Assembly: GCF_000801105.2 (NCBI RefSeq)
Contig: NC_079517.1
Coordinates: 14,446,001 to 14,510,000, forward strand
Direction: 5' to 3'
Source of the DNA: Raphanus sativus
Lineage: Eukaryota; Streptophyta; Magnoliopsida; Brassicales; Brassicaceae
DNA: 64,000 nucleotides
Shown: positions 15,216 through 28,300 of the stretch, one piece after another
Layout of the letters: each line of letters starts with the position of its first letter
Position numbering within the stretch: position 1 is the stretch's first letter
Translations under genes and position numbers: made by a program
Notes under the pieces: generated by a model
What the model was told of the DNA's origin: nothing
Seen by the model: the letters and a program-made list of their open reading frames with translations, nothing else
Databases searched by the model: none

Positions 15216-15538
15216 TATGAAGAGTAAGAAAAGAAATAAGCTTTAAGCTTTCAAAATGTATTTTCCTTGAGTAATAACAGAGTGATTATAACGCTCTTAT
15301 AAAGAGTCTTGAGAACAATCTAGATTGGTAACAAAGTGATAAGGTCACAGCTGTAAAGTAGAGTCATCCTGCTGTGATATTTTGTAGAGGATCAAATCTC
15401 TTGAGGAGGTTCAACGTCTCTGCTTCCGTACTCCTCTTTTGTCTCTTTACTTTAGACGAGGAAGACGACCGTTGAACCTCTGCTGAGGCTTGGGCTTTCA
15501 TTTTCTCCACTTGGGCCTCAGATGGTGTTGGGCTTACA
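15216..15538 (-). repeat. 3' LTR of the copia element
   Basis: 323 bp, repeated at 19,683-20,005 with six differences counted by eye (five of them transitions). In element orientation it begins TGTAAGCCC and ends TCTTCATA. The polypurine tract GAGGGGAA lies just inside it (about 15,539-15,546). The target duplication GGTTG flanks the element at 15,211-15,215 and 20,006-20,010. Confidence 0.93.
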
Positions 15539-18500
15539 TTCCCCTCAAACTTGAGATAGGGAGAATTCCAACTCCAAGTTTGCCGCGAAGCTCAGTGTAA
15601 GGTCGTCTTGCCAAGGACTTAGTAAAGATATCCGCAAGCTGCTTCTCTGCTGGTATGTGATGTGTCTCGACATTGCCCAACGCTACATGTTCTCTTATGT
15701 AGTGATAATCCGTATCGAAGTACTTTGATCTAGAGTGAATAGCTGGATTCGTGCTCAGATACACATCAGAGAAATTGTCACAATACAGTTTAGTAGCTTG
15801 CGTTTGCGGGAGCTGCAGATCATGAAGGAGATGCGACAGCCAGGTGATCTCCTGCGACGTGGAGCTCAGAGCTCTGTATTCAGCCTCTATAGATGAGCGA
15901 GACACTGTCGGCTGGTGCTTGCTGACCAGGATATGAGATTAGGTCCAAGCAGTGTACATAACCCAGTGGTTGAACGCCTAGAGGTTTTGCATCCAGCCCA
16001 GTCACTGTCACAGAAGGCTGACAGCTCAAGAGCTGTGTCCTTCTTGATGTGAAGACCATAATTCACAGTTCCTTTAATATATCTCAAAATCCGTTTGAGG
16101 AGGCCAAAGTCTGAGGTAGTAGGAGCACGCATCCTCTGACATATGACATTGACCGCATATTGAAGATCCGGTCTTGTGATAGTAAGGTATTGAAGCTTGC
16201 CTGCTAGGCTCCGATAGTAGGTTGGTTCAGGGAACATAGGAGATGGAGTATCTTCAATACGAGTAGGCAAAGGGGTTGGCATAGGGTTATAATCTGACAT
16301 CATTGCTTGATGTAAGATGTCGAGAGCGTACTCTTGTTGATGAAGGAATACTCCATCTTTGTATGGCTGCATTTCAATCCCAAGAAATTTGCTTGGAGTT
16401 CCCATATCCTTCATAGCAAAGCGTGTGTTCAGAGCTTGAATAAGGTCCGGCAGTAGCTGATCATCACTCCCAGTCAATAATATGTCGTCTACATAGAGAA
16501 GTAGCACCAGATTCTTCTTGTCTTTATAGTAGGTGAAGAGCGAGGGATCAGACCTACTTAATCGGAAGCCAAAGTCAAGGAGAAAGCTGCTAAAGGTGTC
16601 AAACCACGCCCTTGGTGCCTGCTTAAGTCCATACAGGGCTTTTGTCAATCGACAGACATGATTTTTGGTCTTGCTTCATCCACAAACCCATCCGGCTGAT
16701 ACATATAAACAGGTTCCACCAAGTCTCCATGCAGAAAAGCACTCGACACATCAAGTTGTTTAACAGACCAGCCTCTTGCAAGAACAATATTCAGCAGCAA
16801 TCTGATAGTAGCCGTGCGAACAACAAGACTAAAGGTCTCCAAATAATCTAGGCCTTCTTCCTGTTGATAACCCTTGGCTACCAATCTCACTCTTCGCTTC
16901 TTCACTGTTCCATCTGGGTTGAGCTTAGTGGAATAGACACAGCCACTTGTAATCACATTCATGTCATCAATTTGAGGGACCAACGCCCATGTATGCAACA
17001 TATAAACGTTGGTGATTTCTTCCATCACCGCTCCATTCCACTCAGGATGCGCCATTGCTTCTCTAATGTTGTGTGGCTTCTTGATGTCATATCGTGATGC
17101 CGCCAAAACATATCGAGTGTTGGGTTTCTGAATCCCAGACTTAGCTCTGGTGGTCATAGGGTGAGCATTCACTTGAGGTTGAGCTTCCACCACTGGAGGG
17201 GGAACCACAGCCGGTGGGTTGTCAGGTATTGGAGGCGGTATAACAGGCACAAGAGGAGCTGCTGGAGCCGGTTGATGCACCACAGGTAAAGGCAAGATAC
17301 GAGAGATTTGTTCTTCTACCGGTGCTTGCACTTGATCAGTCGCCATTTGCCAAGCTCTTAATAGAGAAGTTTCATAACGAGGCACATACTTCTTATACTG
17401 ATCCTTAAAGAGGAAGCAAGACTCATCAAAGATGACATGCCTAGAGATATACACTTTTCCTGTAGGAGGATACAAACATCGGTACCCTTTATACTGAGAA
17501 CTGTAACCAAGAAATACACAGAGGAGGGAGCGAGGCTCGAACTTGTGATCAGTTACCGGTCTGAGACATGGATAGCAAGATGAGCCTAATACTCTGAGGT
17601 GGGAGTAGTCTGGTTTCTGACCAAGCAGAAGCTCTGAAGGACTCTTATTGTTTCTTGAGGCTGCTGGCAGAAGATTACTTATATACGAGGCAGTGTAGAA
17701 CGCTTCAACCCAAAAGTGGAGAGGAAGATAGCTTTGGAACATCATTGCCAGGCCCAACTCAATGAGATGCCTGTGTTTTCGTTCAGCAATCCCATTTTGC
17801 TGGGGAGTATATGGACAAGATATCCTATGATGAATCCCACTGCTAACAAGATGATCCTTGAGTTGACGGCTCATGAATTCTCCACCACCATCAGTCTGTA
17901 GTATCTTTATTTTGGTATTGTACTGGTTCTCTACGAGCTTTTGAAATCCAAAAATATAGAAGTAAACTCAGCTTTATTATTCATAGGATAGAACCAACAA
18001 AACCGAGAGAACTCATCTACAAAGACCACATAAAACTTGAACCCCTGATTAGAGACTATAGGAGAGGGTCCCCATAAGTCACAGTGAATACAACCAAGAG
18101 GCTCAGATACTACAGAACTAGAAGAAAAAAACTGCAGCTTGCTACTCTTTCCCATCTGACATGGCTGACCCACATGAAGCTGTTTGCTCTTATTCATAGA
18201 AATAGCCTTGCTGCTGCGAAGTTGTTGAAGAATACCCACGCTTGAATGTCCTAACCGATGATGCCAAACTTCTTCTGATGCAGAAACTTGACGATTTGAA
18301 TAAAAGACTTCAAAACTGCTACTCTTCAACTGATATAGACCATTACTTCTGGGACCTTTGGCTATCACCTTCTGCTTAAGTATATCAATCACATATACAT
18401 TCTTTAAATCAAAGTAGACACCACACGGGAAGTCTTCACAAAGCTTAGAGACTGATAAGAGGAATTTCTTTATATCAGGACATACTAAGACTTCGTTGAG

Positions 18501-19646
18501 ATTAATATTACCTGAAGGAGTAGTGATAACCGCATTACCAACATGTGTGATAGGTAGGAAGGCACCATCACCAACCATGACCACATCCTGACCTGCATAT
18601 GGATGAGACACCTGAAGATTCTGTGCGGAGGAGGTGACATGAGCAGAGGCGCCAGAATCAATGGTACCAATCTTCTCATCAGCAACACGGAGAGTATTGT
18701 ACGCTTCTGGCCCTTGGTAATTGTTGTTGAAGCGGTTGTGGCATCTCGGAGCAACATGCCCTACTTTCCCACAGATTTGACAAGTGGGCCTTTTCCCAGA
18801 GTTGTTTGGAGTAGACTGATGTTGCGCAAAGCCTCTGCCTCGAGAAGAGTAACCTCCTCTACCTCTGTAGTTAGATCTCCCACGACCACGATAGTTAGGA
18901 TTGTAGGTGGGAACTTCAGGTCTGTAAGCTTGGTTAGAGCCAGGAGTGTGTGCTGCAAACGCCATGTGAGGAGTGACAGTTGTGTTGTCATCGTATGACT
19001 TGAGCTTGGACTCAAAACCCTGAACCTCTGAAACCACATCGTTAAATGATGGCTGAGGAAATTTGGTGAGTGAGCTTTGGATAACCGTTGTAATGGAGTA
19101 ATACTCACGGCCTAAGCCATTGAGAAAGCCGAAAATCTTCATGGATTCTTCCACCGGTTTCCCTATGGAACTCAAGGAGTCACACAGGGTCTTGAACTCA
19201 CGACTGTAGACAGCAAGAGTCTTCCCTTTACTCGTTAAGAGTTGAAGACTACGACGAAGAGTGAACTCCCTTGCTAGAGAACTCTTGTTGTAGTTTTCAG
19301 CCAGAGAGACCCACACTTCGCGAGCTGTAGGAAGACTGTGAACATGACCTAGCACTTCCTCCGACAAGGTACCAAACAGCCAGGATTTCACGAGCTGGTC
19401 AGTACAGAACCAAGAGTCAAACATAGGATTTGGAACATCTGTCTGAACTTCATTGACGACTTCCGTTCTCGTTGCAGGAGGAGGCTGGATTGCACCGGTG
19501 ACGAAGCCGATGAGTTTCTGACTCGAGAGAAGGAACTCAAACTGAGTTTTTCAGAGAAGATAGTTGGAATCGGTGAGCTTGAGCGTAACAGAGTGAAGGA
19601 TATGAACATGGGTGGGAAAAGGGTAAGGGTTTTGAGGATCCGCCAT
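15534..19646 (-). pseudogene. Copia gag-pol polyprotein gene with a stop and three frameshifts
   Basis: Starts at ATG 19646 (MADPQNPYPFPTHVH). A TGA at 19553-19551 replaces a probable Trp codon early in gag. Gag ends in a zinc knuckle CQICGKVGHVAPRCH (near 18.75 kb). The protease active site is DSGASAHVTSS (near 18.65 kb). Integrase has WHHRLGH and HCDLWGPSP, but the usual second zinc pair reads GQPC, so one Cys seems lost. A frameshift near 17,945 precedes the catalytic QTDGGGEFMSR. Another lies near 16,660 (extra AA), just before KALYGLKQAPRAWF of reverse transcriptase, whose catalytic YVDDILLTG is intact. A third near 15,925 precedes RNase H (SRSSIEAEYRALS). The element cannot encode its own proteins. 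Confidence 0.92.
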
Positions 19647-19682
19647 GATTGACCTGTTAAGGTATCTATGGCTCTGATACCA

Positions 19683-20005
19683 TATGAAGAGTAAGAAAAG
19701 AGATAAGCTTTAAGCTTTCAAAATGTATTTTCCTTGAGTAATAACAGAGTGATTACAACGCTCTTATAAAGAGTCTTGAGAACAATCTAGATTGATAACA
19801 AAGTGATAAGGTCACAGCTGTAAAGTAGAGTCATCCTGCTGTGATATTTTGTAGAGGATCAAATCTGTTGAGGAGGTTCAACGTCTTTGCTTCCGTACTC
19901 CTCTTTTGTCTCTTTACTTTAGACGAGGAAGACGACCGTTGAACCTCTGCTGAGGCTTGGGCTTTCATCTTCTCCACTTGGGCCTCAGATGGTGTTGGGC
20001 TTACA
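19683..20005 (-). repeat. 5' LTR of the copia element
   Basis: The partner of 15,216-15,538, same length of 323 bp. The minus-strand transcript would start here; the primer-binding site follows immediately at 19,670-19,682. Confidence 0.93.
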
Positions 20006-20019
20006 GGTTGCGCTCCCCT

Positions 20020-20312
20020 ACGTCTTTGTGTGGTTTTTTTTTTTTGAAAAAAAGGTTTTAATATATATATATATATATATGATAAGAGGCCTATCAGACA
20101 GTTTTTGGGCCTTGACCCAGTACATATTTTAAATCCATTACAAAATAGAAACCCAGCTCAAACTAATGGCAGTGAATCGTCACAACCGATGGAGGTCATG
20201 CAGTTGAAGAGATATCGTCAGAAAGTAGAGAGGATGAGTTGAAGAGAGGCGATCCTTAAAGAGAGTGATGGACGTCTAGTTGCTCAGCCATGATGGACGT
20301 CTTTGTGTGGTT
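20020..20312 (-). mobile_element. 5'-truncated LINE-like retroposon with 16-bp target duplication
   Basis: A 261-bp insert (20,036-20,296) is flanked by the direct repeat ACGTCTTTGTGTGGTT at 20,020-20,035 and 20,297-20,312. Its left end is poly-T then an (AT) run, i.e. a poly-A tail on the minus strand, preceded by the TTAATATATAT-type sequence often seen before LINE tails. Target-primed retrotransposition explains all of this. No reading frame of use remains. The host sequence continues across the repeat (…GTGGTTGCCGGAAG). Confidence 0.75.
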
Positions 20313-21965
20313 GCCGGAAGTAGTGGTTACATCTGGCCGGGAGAGCTCGAGATACCCGTTGTTGAAGGAGGCAAGCAGGGTCCGAGAAGGTGGCGGTGGA
20401 TTTGGACCGAGTTACTGCGATTTACTTTGATTCGGTTTTTGGATTAATTTTTTTTTAATGTAATCACTTAACCTATTCCGGTTTAAGCAGATCTTATTAT
20501 ATAAAAATTGATTTTTCAAATTAATAATTAACATGATTGCAACATATGTCAATAAATTATGATACAATTATCTTTTAATTAGAACTTTTAAAAGAGATTT
20601 TTAGAAAGAGAATATTCTCATTACAAAAATAGTCTTTTAAGGTTTCTTTTAAAAAATCTTATAGAAAAACTAATTATAAAATAGGTAACTTTGGTTTTTT
20701 AAATCTAATAAGATAAAATAGTAAAAGAAATATTATTTTCTTATAAATAAAGACTTTCCTTTTTAATAGATAATTTTGGTTTTAAAAATTATAAACCAAA
20801 AATAACTTCAAACATTTCACCTGATATGATTCTGACCATGTGTCAATAAAATTAGATTGTGAATGTGTCAAAAAACTTAACATTATGTAAAAAAAATATT
20901 TTATCCTAAAATCTTAAATAGAAGAGACATGTAAAATATAATTTTCTTATAAATTTTTAACCAACGAATAATTATTTTTAATTTTTATTTTTAAATCCTG
21001 ACCAAAATTGAAAAAATTATTTAATAGTAACTTTTACTTTTAAAAATTTAATGATAAACATGATACTAAAAATTATTTACTTAACAAAGAAAAATTACAA
21101 AAATATTAATTTTCTAGAGAAATTATTTAAATATTTCTTTAAAAAATTATTTAATTAACAAGAAAACTGTAAAAATATTAGTGATATTGAAAAAAACGAA
21201 ATTTGGAAATGGTAACTCTGAAAAATATTTAATATTAACTTGAAATAATTATTTGATAGTAATTTTATTTTTCTAAATCCTAGACAAAATATAATTATAA
21301 GAGATTATGTAATATCAATTTCCTTTTATAAGACCTTGGAAACTATAAGAGAATATTTTATAATTGTTTTCACTGAAAATTTAAATCCTAAATAAAAGAG
21401 ATTTATATCAATTTCTTTAAGTCCTAAGCAAAGGAAAATTGTGAAAATTTATTTGATAATATTTTTAAGAGAGAATTTGATGATGAACATGATACTAAAA
21501 GTTATTTAACTAAAAAACATAATTTTCAAAATAATATTAATACAAATGGTAAAAATAGTAATTTTATTTTTTTATTAGTAAATAGAAATAATTAATTGAT
21601 AGTTACCTTTTCTGAGAGAAGATAACCGTAAATAGTATGTATGACAGTAATTTTTCTTTTTCTAAATTCCTAAACAAGAATGTAAAAGAGTATTGATAGT
21701 ATTTTTATTTTTGATTGTAAGTAAAAAGAATATTTATAAAATAGAATGTTTTCCTTTTTTAATAAAACATCAACTTAGTACATAAGAAAGTGTATAATGT
21801 TCTCATTGACTCGATTGGCGTTATTCAGCTTTCAAGTTTTTATTGCATTCTAATTCTTATTTCGAATTGAATTCAACTTACACTTTTAAGTATAGTATTT
21901 TCTCTACCCCTAGGTACAAGGTTGATAACAATTCATCTATGCACCACAATTATAAAATATAAATA
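20313..21965. other. AT-rich spacer, no gene seen
   Basis: The first 120 bp (…GCCGGGAGAGCTCGAGATACCC…) is GC-richer than the rest but has no recognisable domain. The remaining 1.5 kb is A/T-rich with many stops in all frames and imperfect internal repeats of the type AAATCCTAAACAAAA, likely remains of old mobile DNA. Confidence 0.4.
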
Positions 21966-22062
21966 TCTCCTAGTCTATATTTGAGAAGTGATTTTGCCAC
22001 ATGTCTTCTCTACAATCATTTTCACAAAAATAATATGACATGACTACTAAAATTGATGACAT

Positions 22063-23075
22063 GTCTTATAGATTAATATGACATGGACAATTATATTTAA
22101 TGTAAATTTATATTTTTGGTAAACTTTTTAAAATATGGTAATATTTCATATATTACATTTATTGTCGATTTATATTTTTGGATTTTTTTAGAATATGGTA
22201 ATAACTCATAAATCATCATTAAAATAAATATATTCAACTATGGCATTTCAAATTTCGAAATATCATTTAAATTAAAAATATTTCAAAAACATATACATAT
22301 TTTTAGAAAATTATAAAAATTAAATCATAAAATCAATTAAATCGTAAAATCATTAGTTTCTTATATATATCTACAGATAGAGCGTCTCTTCGGAACGACT
22401 CATGCCCGCCTACCACTTGATCTTAAAGATGGGGGCCGACAAAAAAACAAAATCTACAGATAGATTAATATGACATGGACAATTATATTTAATGTAAATT
22501 TATATTTTTGGTAAATTTTTTAAAATATGGTAATATCTCATATATTACATTTATTGTCGATTTATATTTTTGGATTTTTTAGAATATGGTAATAACTCAT
22601 AAATCATCATTAAAATAAATATATTCAACTATGGCATTTCAAATTTCGAAATATCATTTAAATTAAAAATATTTCAAAAACATATTCATATTTTTAGAAA
22701 ATTATAAAAATTAAATCATAAAATCAATTAAATCATAAATCATTAGTTTCTTATATATATATATCTACAGATAGATTAATATGACATGGATAATTATATT
22801 TAATGTAAATTTATATTTTTGGTAAATTTTTTAAAATATGTTAATATCTCATATATTACATTTATTGTCGATTTATATTTTGGATTTTTTAGAATATGAT
22901 AATAACTCATAAATCATCATTAAAATAAATATATTCAATTATGGTATTTCAAATTTCGAAATATCATTTAAATTAAAAATATTTCAAAAATATATACATT
23001 TTTTTAGAAAATTATAAAAATTAAATCATAAAATCAAATTAAATCGTAAAATCATTAGTTTCTTATATATATCTA
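22063..23075. repeat. Three tandem copies of a unit of about 310 bp
   Basis: The phrase GATTAATATGACATGGA recurs at 22,071, 22,463 and 22,774, each time followed by nearly identical AT-rich sequence and ending in CTTATATATATCTACA. Without the 83 bp added by a retroposon insertion, the first period is about 309 bp; the second is 311 bp. The copies differ by a few percent. Confidence 0.9.
22369..22463 (+). mobile_element. Small SINE/LINE-like fragment with 12-bp target duplication
   Basis: A 71-bp insert (22,381-22,451) beginning AGCGTCTCTTCGG and ending in GACAAAAAAACAAA is present only in the first tandem unit. It is flanked by ATCTACAGATAG on both sides (22,369-22,380 and 22,452-22,463). 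Its GC content differs sharply from the host. The A-rich end and direct repeat indicate retroposition of a 5'-truncated element. Confidence 0.75.
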
Positions 23076-23552
23076 CATATTTTATAAATATTGTTTAATT
23101 TTAATTTTTGACAATTATGCAATTTTACGTGTTTATTTAATATATTTAACTAAAATAAATAGATAGAAAAATCTACCTAAGATTATAATTTTAAATATAT
23201 ACATGCATATTCTTAAATATAATTTAAAATAAACAAAATTGTTTTTATCTTAATTTTAATGTTTTTTGTTAAATCAAGTTTATATTAAAATATTGATAAG
23301 AAAGAGAAAATTTAAATATTAATAAAAATTTAAATATTTAAAAAAACAATTACTGCACATGGTGCAGTTAAACACCTAGTTAACTTGAATTTTTGTCTGA
23401 AAACGAGTTTTAATTATTAAATAAATTTCACACAATATATACAAAAAATCATAAAATATAATAAAATGATTTATTATTTATATTCTTTATTAAATTAAAA
23501 CATCAAATAAAACACGCTGCAACGCACGGATTCATATTAAGTATTAATATAA

Positions 23553-23821
23553 TACTCCCTCTAGTTCATAATAAGTGTCATTCTAATTTTTTTTCTTGTT
23601 AAATAAAAAGTACCACTTTACAGTTTCAATGTAAATTATATTTACTTTCCACTGAAAATTAATTACAAACTGCATTAATTTTATAAATAATTTTATTTAT
23701 CTCAAATACTATTAGTCAAAGAAATGTAATTAATAACAATTTATATATATTTCTGTCACTTTCTTAATTTGTTTTAAAAATGTCAAAGTAACACTTATTT
23801 AAAAACGGATAAATATATTTT
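23553..23821. mobile_element. Stowaway/mariner-like MITE, diverged
   Basis: Begins TACTCCCTCTAGTTCATAAT with AAGTGTCATT following, the well-known CTCCCTC-type terminus. It ends with AGTAACACTTATTT...ACGGATA, a decayed inverted copy of the same end. Length is about 268 bp with TA at the boundaries. No coding capacity. Confidence 0.6.
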
Positions 23822-24469
23822 AAATAACAAAAAAGTTATGGGCAAATTAGGAGAATATACATAATGGAGGTCCAAATTAGAGATGAGGATCATGATTGAC
23901 ATAAAGGGTTTAATGCCCACACTTTACAACAAAATAAGACTCATTATCCCTCAAGTCTTGGACACGGCAAACGGCGTGGAACAGAGATTTCTGACAAGCG
24001 ACGATATGCTCAGAGTTTTGTCAGTGTTCTGTTCATTAGACTAGGTTCTTAGCTAGTTGAATTTAAACCACAAAATTACTCTGGATGGTGTGCGACAGAG
24101 TGGAAGCTATGGGTAAGGTAAAAGGTTCTCCTCCACATGTTTTTTTCTATTTTTTAAATCAATTTGTTTTCTTTCTCCATTCTCATCTCTTTCGTTTCTC
24201 AATCAAGGTTTTAGAAAAAAAAATCAAATTCAAAACTTTAGTTTTCATTGTCTTATACTAAAATTAAAAAAGATGATTTTTTACTAAGATTTTACAAAGA
24301 TTCAAAAAATTTGGTGAAGATCTACAAAATATAAAACAGAGATCGAAGATCCATGGTAGCGATTCTATGAAGAAAGAAAATATGGTAAATACATTTATTT
24401 GTTTATGATTAGTCACGTTAAACTCACTGAAAGATTCAACACTAAACACTCTGATATGACAAGTTGCGG

Positions 24470-25310
24470 CGGTTTTATCCCATCCGCTGGACATTGTTCT
24501 TATCCTTTTATGTTTCAATTCATAATTTTCTTTCAATTTCCAATCATATTAATAGTGATTCTGTGTTGTAGCATTTCTCTTCAACCATAATTCACGCAGT
24601 AGTGTATTAGAAGTTCAAGAATAACCATCTCATGATAACATATGTGTTAGCTGATATTTTTTTAGTTAGCATATACTATATTTTATCACCTGTTAACAGT
24701 TGATTACTAAGAAAACATGTACCAGATAATAAATCATTTATCAAATAACGAACAATTTATCAGAAAATGTAGTAACTCACAAAACATGTATGAATCCATT
24801 TATCATCTACAAAACCAAAAATGAAGCTGCTTGTTCAACAAATCATATATCAGTTAACAAACCATACAACGAATTAATAGTGTCATTTCTTTTCGTAAAA
24901 TTCTCTCCCGTGAACATTGTTCTTATTCTTTTATGTTTCAAATCTTAATTTATTTCAATTTCCAATCATTTTAATAGTGATTTTGTGTTGTGGCATTTCT
25001 CTTCTACCATAATTCATGCGGTAGTGTATCAGAAGTTCAAGAAGAATCCGCTTTTGATAACATATGTGTTAGCTGGTATATTTTTAGTTAGCAAATACTA
25101 TATTTTATTACCTGCTAACAATGATTGCTAAGAAAACATGTACCAGATAACAATTCATTTATCAGATAACGAATTATTTATCAGAAAACGTCTTAACTCA
25201 CAAAACATGTATCAATCCATTTATCATCTATAAAACCAAAAATAAAGATGTATATTCAACAAATCATATATCAGTTAACAAACCATACAACATGCTTTGT
25301 TAGCTAATCA
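24470..25310. repeat. Tandem duplication, period about 421 bp
   Basis: The stretch from ACATTGTTCTTAT (24,491) to TCAGTTAACAAACCATACAA (about 24,870) repeats from 24,913 to 25,290 with roughly 10-15% difference. Both copies end in short AACAAATCATGTATCA-like motifs that recur throughout 24.6-28.9 kb. Confidence 0.85.
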
Positions 25311-28300
25311 TGATTATGTGTAACATGTTAAAAAGAATCAATAACATACATAATAAAAAAATAATGTATCTATTAAGAAAACATTTATCAACTAACAAAT
25401 AATATATTCACTAATAAATCAAGTACCAAGCAAAATATAACACCTAACAAGCCATGTATCATTTAACCAACTATATATATACTAACAAGACATAACTTAT
25501 AACACTTTACCACATATTATCAATTAGCGACAATTAAATAATAACAACTAACAAACTATTTATCTCAAATGGCAATAGAAAACAAAAGATACACCAATAA
25601 ACAAAAATAATAGAGATAATTGGCTGGATATACACAATCAGAACTAATATTAGCTAAATACCCTCACGAGCCTAAAACTCCAAATCACTGTAGCAATTGT
25701 GTCTCTCTTTTCCTGTTCTGCCCTTCACTCTACGCCACGTTGCTAAGTAGATGAGTGTAGTTTTCTGTTCAGTCTACGATAGGTAATTAATTATCAACTA
25801 CACAATTTCTATTTTTAATAATTTATTTTTTCATCATCTCTCTCTCTCACACGTTCTCCTCCATGGTCACCATCTCTTTTTCCTTCTTAAATTTCCAATT
25901 ACAGATTTATTATCCATTTTTATCTATGTGTTTTGATGATTATTCTCAAATAATCATCTTTTTATTTTAGTATTTTTGAAGAGATTAAATGATTTCATGT
26001 ATCAAGTATACTCGCCGTAGACATTGAATAGTAGTGAGGCGAAAAAAAGGAAACAATGATCTATTATTCTGAGATACCAGTAAGAGCTCAAGAGATTGAA
26101 TATGTGGAAAAAGCAAGTTGTTAAGTGTGTTACGTATACGTAATTATATGTTATAAAGTAAAAACTACTACATTATGTTCCGTTTCCAAAATATTTTAAC
26201 AGTTATCATTGTATTGCCCTGGTGTTGAATTTTTCAGATATTGTATAACACTTTAACTTAGGGGATACAATAAGATATGGTGTCAAAATATTACAACAAA
26301 TGTTAGAGACAATGTTAGAGACGATAGAAGTTGTTAGATGTCATAAGAAAATGTAGATTTTGATTGATTGCAAAGGTTATCAAAAAGATAAATCATGTTT
26401 AGAATCTTGTACTTCTGATACATATTTACTTCTATCATTATCACATAACAGATAATTATAGTGTTAGTACCTATTTATTAAATTAGAGTGCAATTGCAAT
26501 GTTAGCTGTCATAGAGAAATATGAGTTTGGATTGAGTATGGGAATGCTTAGTAGCCGCTAACGAAACATGTAACAACTAGCAAAAACTATTTTATAACAT
26601 TTATCAGTTAGCGGCAACATAATTTATAACAACTAACTTAACATGTATGAGCTAATAATATATTGTTGTTTTAAGTACATGTTTTATGGTAAAGTATAAT
26701 TTTGAGTAAATTTTTAAAAGAATCAATAATATACATAACTGTGATTATTCCTTTGTTGGTGTCTAAAAAAATGACTTACATAAACATATATAATATATTA
26801 GATAACAAATCATGTATCAACTAACAAATCATGTCTCAAATAATTTATCAACTAACAAACCATGTATCTACTAGCAAACTAGGTATTTTGGATCATTGAC
26901 AACATCTAGACCTAATGCAACACTAAATCAGATTGGCAATGAGGTTTAAATTTTTCTTCATGCGGCTGTCACTTCGAAGAGAGAAGCAATCCAAACAAGT
27001 TCGTTGTCAACACCATCCTCCCAACCAAAAACTGTTTTTTTTTTCAAGTCATCAATTATTGACATAACCTCCACCTAAGATGGATACACCAAGTAAAATA
27101 TGTAAGAGAAATAAATATTGTTAGCATCCACAAAATTTTAGAAACATCTTTAACAATACAATTAACAGAAATGTAAAAAGTTAGAAACTACATAGACATA
27201 CTTTTAGATGATACTACTATCCTTAGGTTTTAAGCATTATGTTAGGGTCATATGACATGTTGAATCCTAACAAAATGCTAGAATTTTTTTTTCATGGATC
27301 CTAAAATGTTGTTCACGACTGTTAGTAGTTTTTAGTTTATCTTTACTAATTTGAAATCGATTTCATTAGAAATTTAATCAACTAGCTTAACAAATATTTT
27401 ATAATATAAAGTTGAGTACGTATTATGTTAGGTGGAAAACAATAAGTTAAGTTCCATGAAAGATACTAGATCCTAACCTCGCAAAAAAACAAAAAAAAAA
27501 CAGATATTTGTCATCTTCTTCACTCTCATCACTCAGACATGCACTAAAGACCCGAGGCTGCTGTTTCTTCGCCATCTCCCGAAAAAATCATAAACAATTA
27601 TTTGAGTTAGTGTTTGGAGAGGATATTATTAGAACAAAACAAGAAGAAATCACAAAGAAACAAATAATAGCGTAAGAAATCAGTAAGATACTCACGATTT
27701 AAGTGAATCGTTTCTCTGTATTTGACTTGTCGAATTGAGGAGACTCGAGTGGATCGGCTCTGTCGTGAAGTCGAACAATATGATCTATCCATATCGAAAC
27801 TCCACCTCAGTCTGTCTTCTTCTTCACTCTCATCATTATCAAGGATTGAGAGAGATATATCGTTTAGCAAATTAGTCAAATTGAACTTTATAAGTTAGGC
27901 AATATTAGGGATCTTACTTACCGATTAGAAGCAGCCAGAAATCTTGGTTGTGCAAAGCGGCGTCTCTTTGGTTGGACTAGATCCACTAATTTTGTCTTTT
28001 CACTTTTTCCTCTCTCTCTCTTCTTTCTAGTTCCAAAAAGAAAGAACTAGCTCTGACATAAAATCTGACCTAAGATTGTTTAGACGAGTAGGGTGATAGG
28101 GTTATTATGGTATTAAAATAAAATGCACAGTTCATTCCATAGAAAATGGGTAGTTCGCAAATTATGGGAGAAATGGTGTATATACGCCCTAATTTCTCAA
28201 AATAATATTGGGTAACAAGTAAAATGATTGCTAACATAAATGTTATATGTATCAACAAACAACACTCTTGATTCATTTTCGATCTTCAGCAACTTCTCAA

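Larger units (their letters stand above)
15216..20005 (-). mobile_element. Ty1/copia LTR retrotransposon, recent but defective
   Basis: A complete element, 4,790 bp, in minus orientation with two 323-bp LTRs, a 5-bp target duplication and a primer-binding site complementary to initiator Met-tRNA (TGGTATCAGAGCC, read on the minus strand just inside the 5' LTR at 19,682). The order is gag, protease, integrase, reverse transcriptase, RNase H, as in Ty1/copia. The polyprotein is broken by one nonsense codon and three frameshifts (see the gag-pol entry). Few LTR differences mean it inserted recently; using the customary 1.3e-8 substitutions per site per year, 6/323 gives about 0.7 million years. 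Confidence 0.95.
21966..23379 (+). mobile_element. Non-autonomous Helitron with internal 310-bp tandem repeats
   Basis: The 5' end TCTCCTAGTCTATATTTGAG, followed by AAGTGATTTTGCCACATG, resembles ATREP-class Helitron termini. The 3' end has the hairpin CTGCACATGGTGCAG (near 23,352-23,367) followed about 9 bases later by CTAG (23,376-23,379) and then T. The flanking bases A (21,965) and T (23,380) fit Helitron insertion between A and T. No coding capacity. The interior contains three tandem units and one small retroposon. Confidence 0.75.

Noticed and set aside
18603..18998. 131-codon plus-strand frame
   Set aside because: Antisense shadow of copia gag.
22060..23075. CRISPR-like or satellite array
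   Set aside because: Three long units with no short spacers, in a plant Helitron; an internal tandem duplication is enough.
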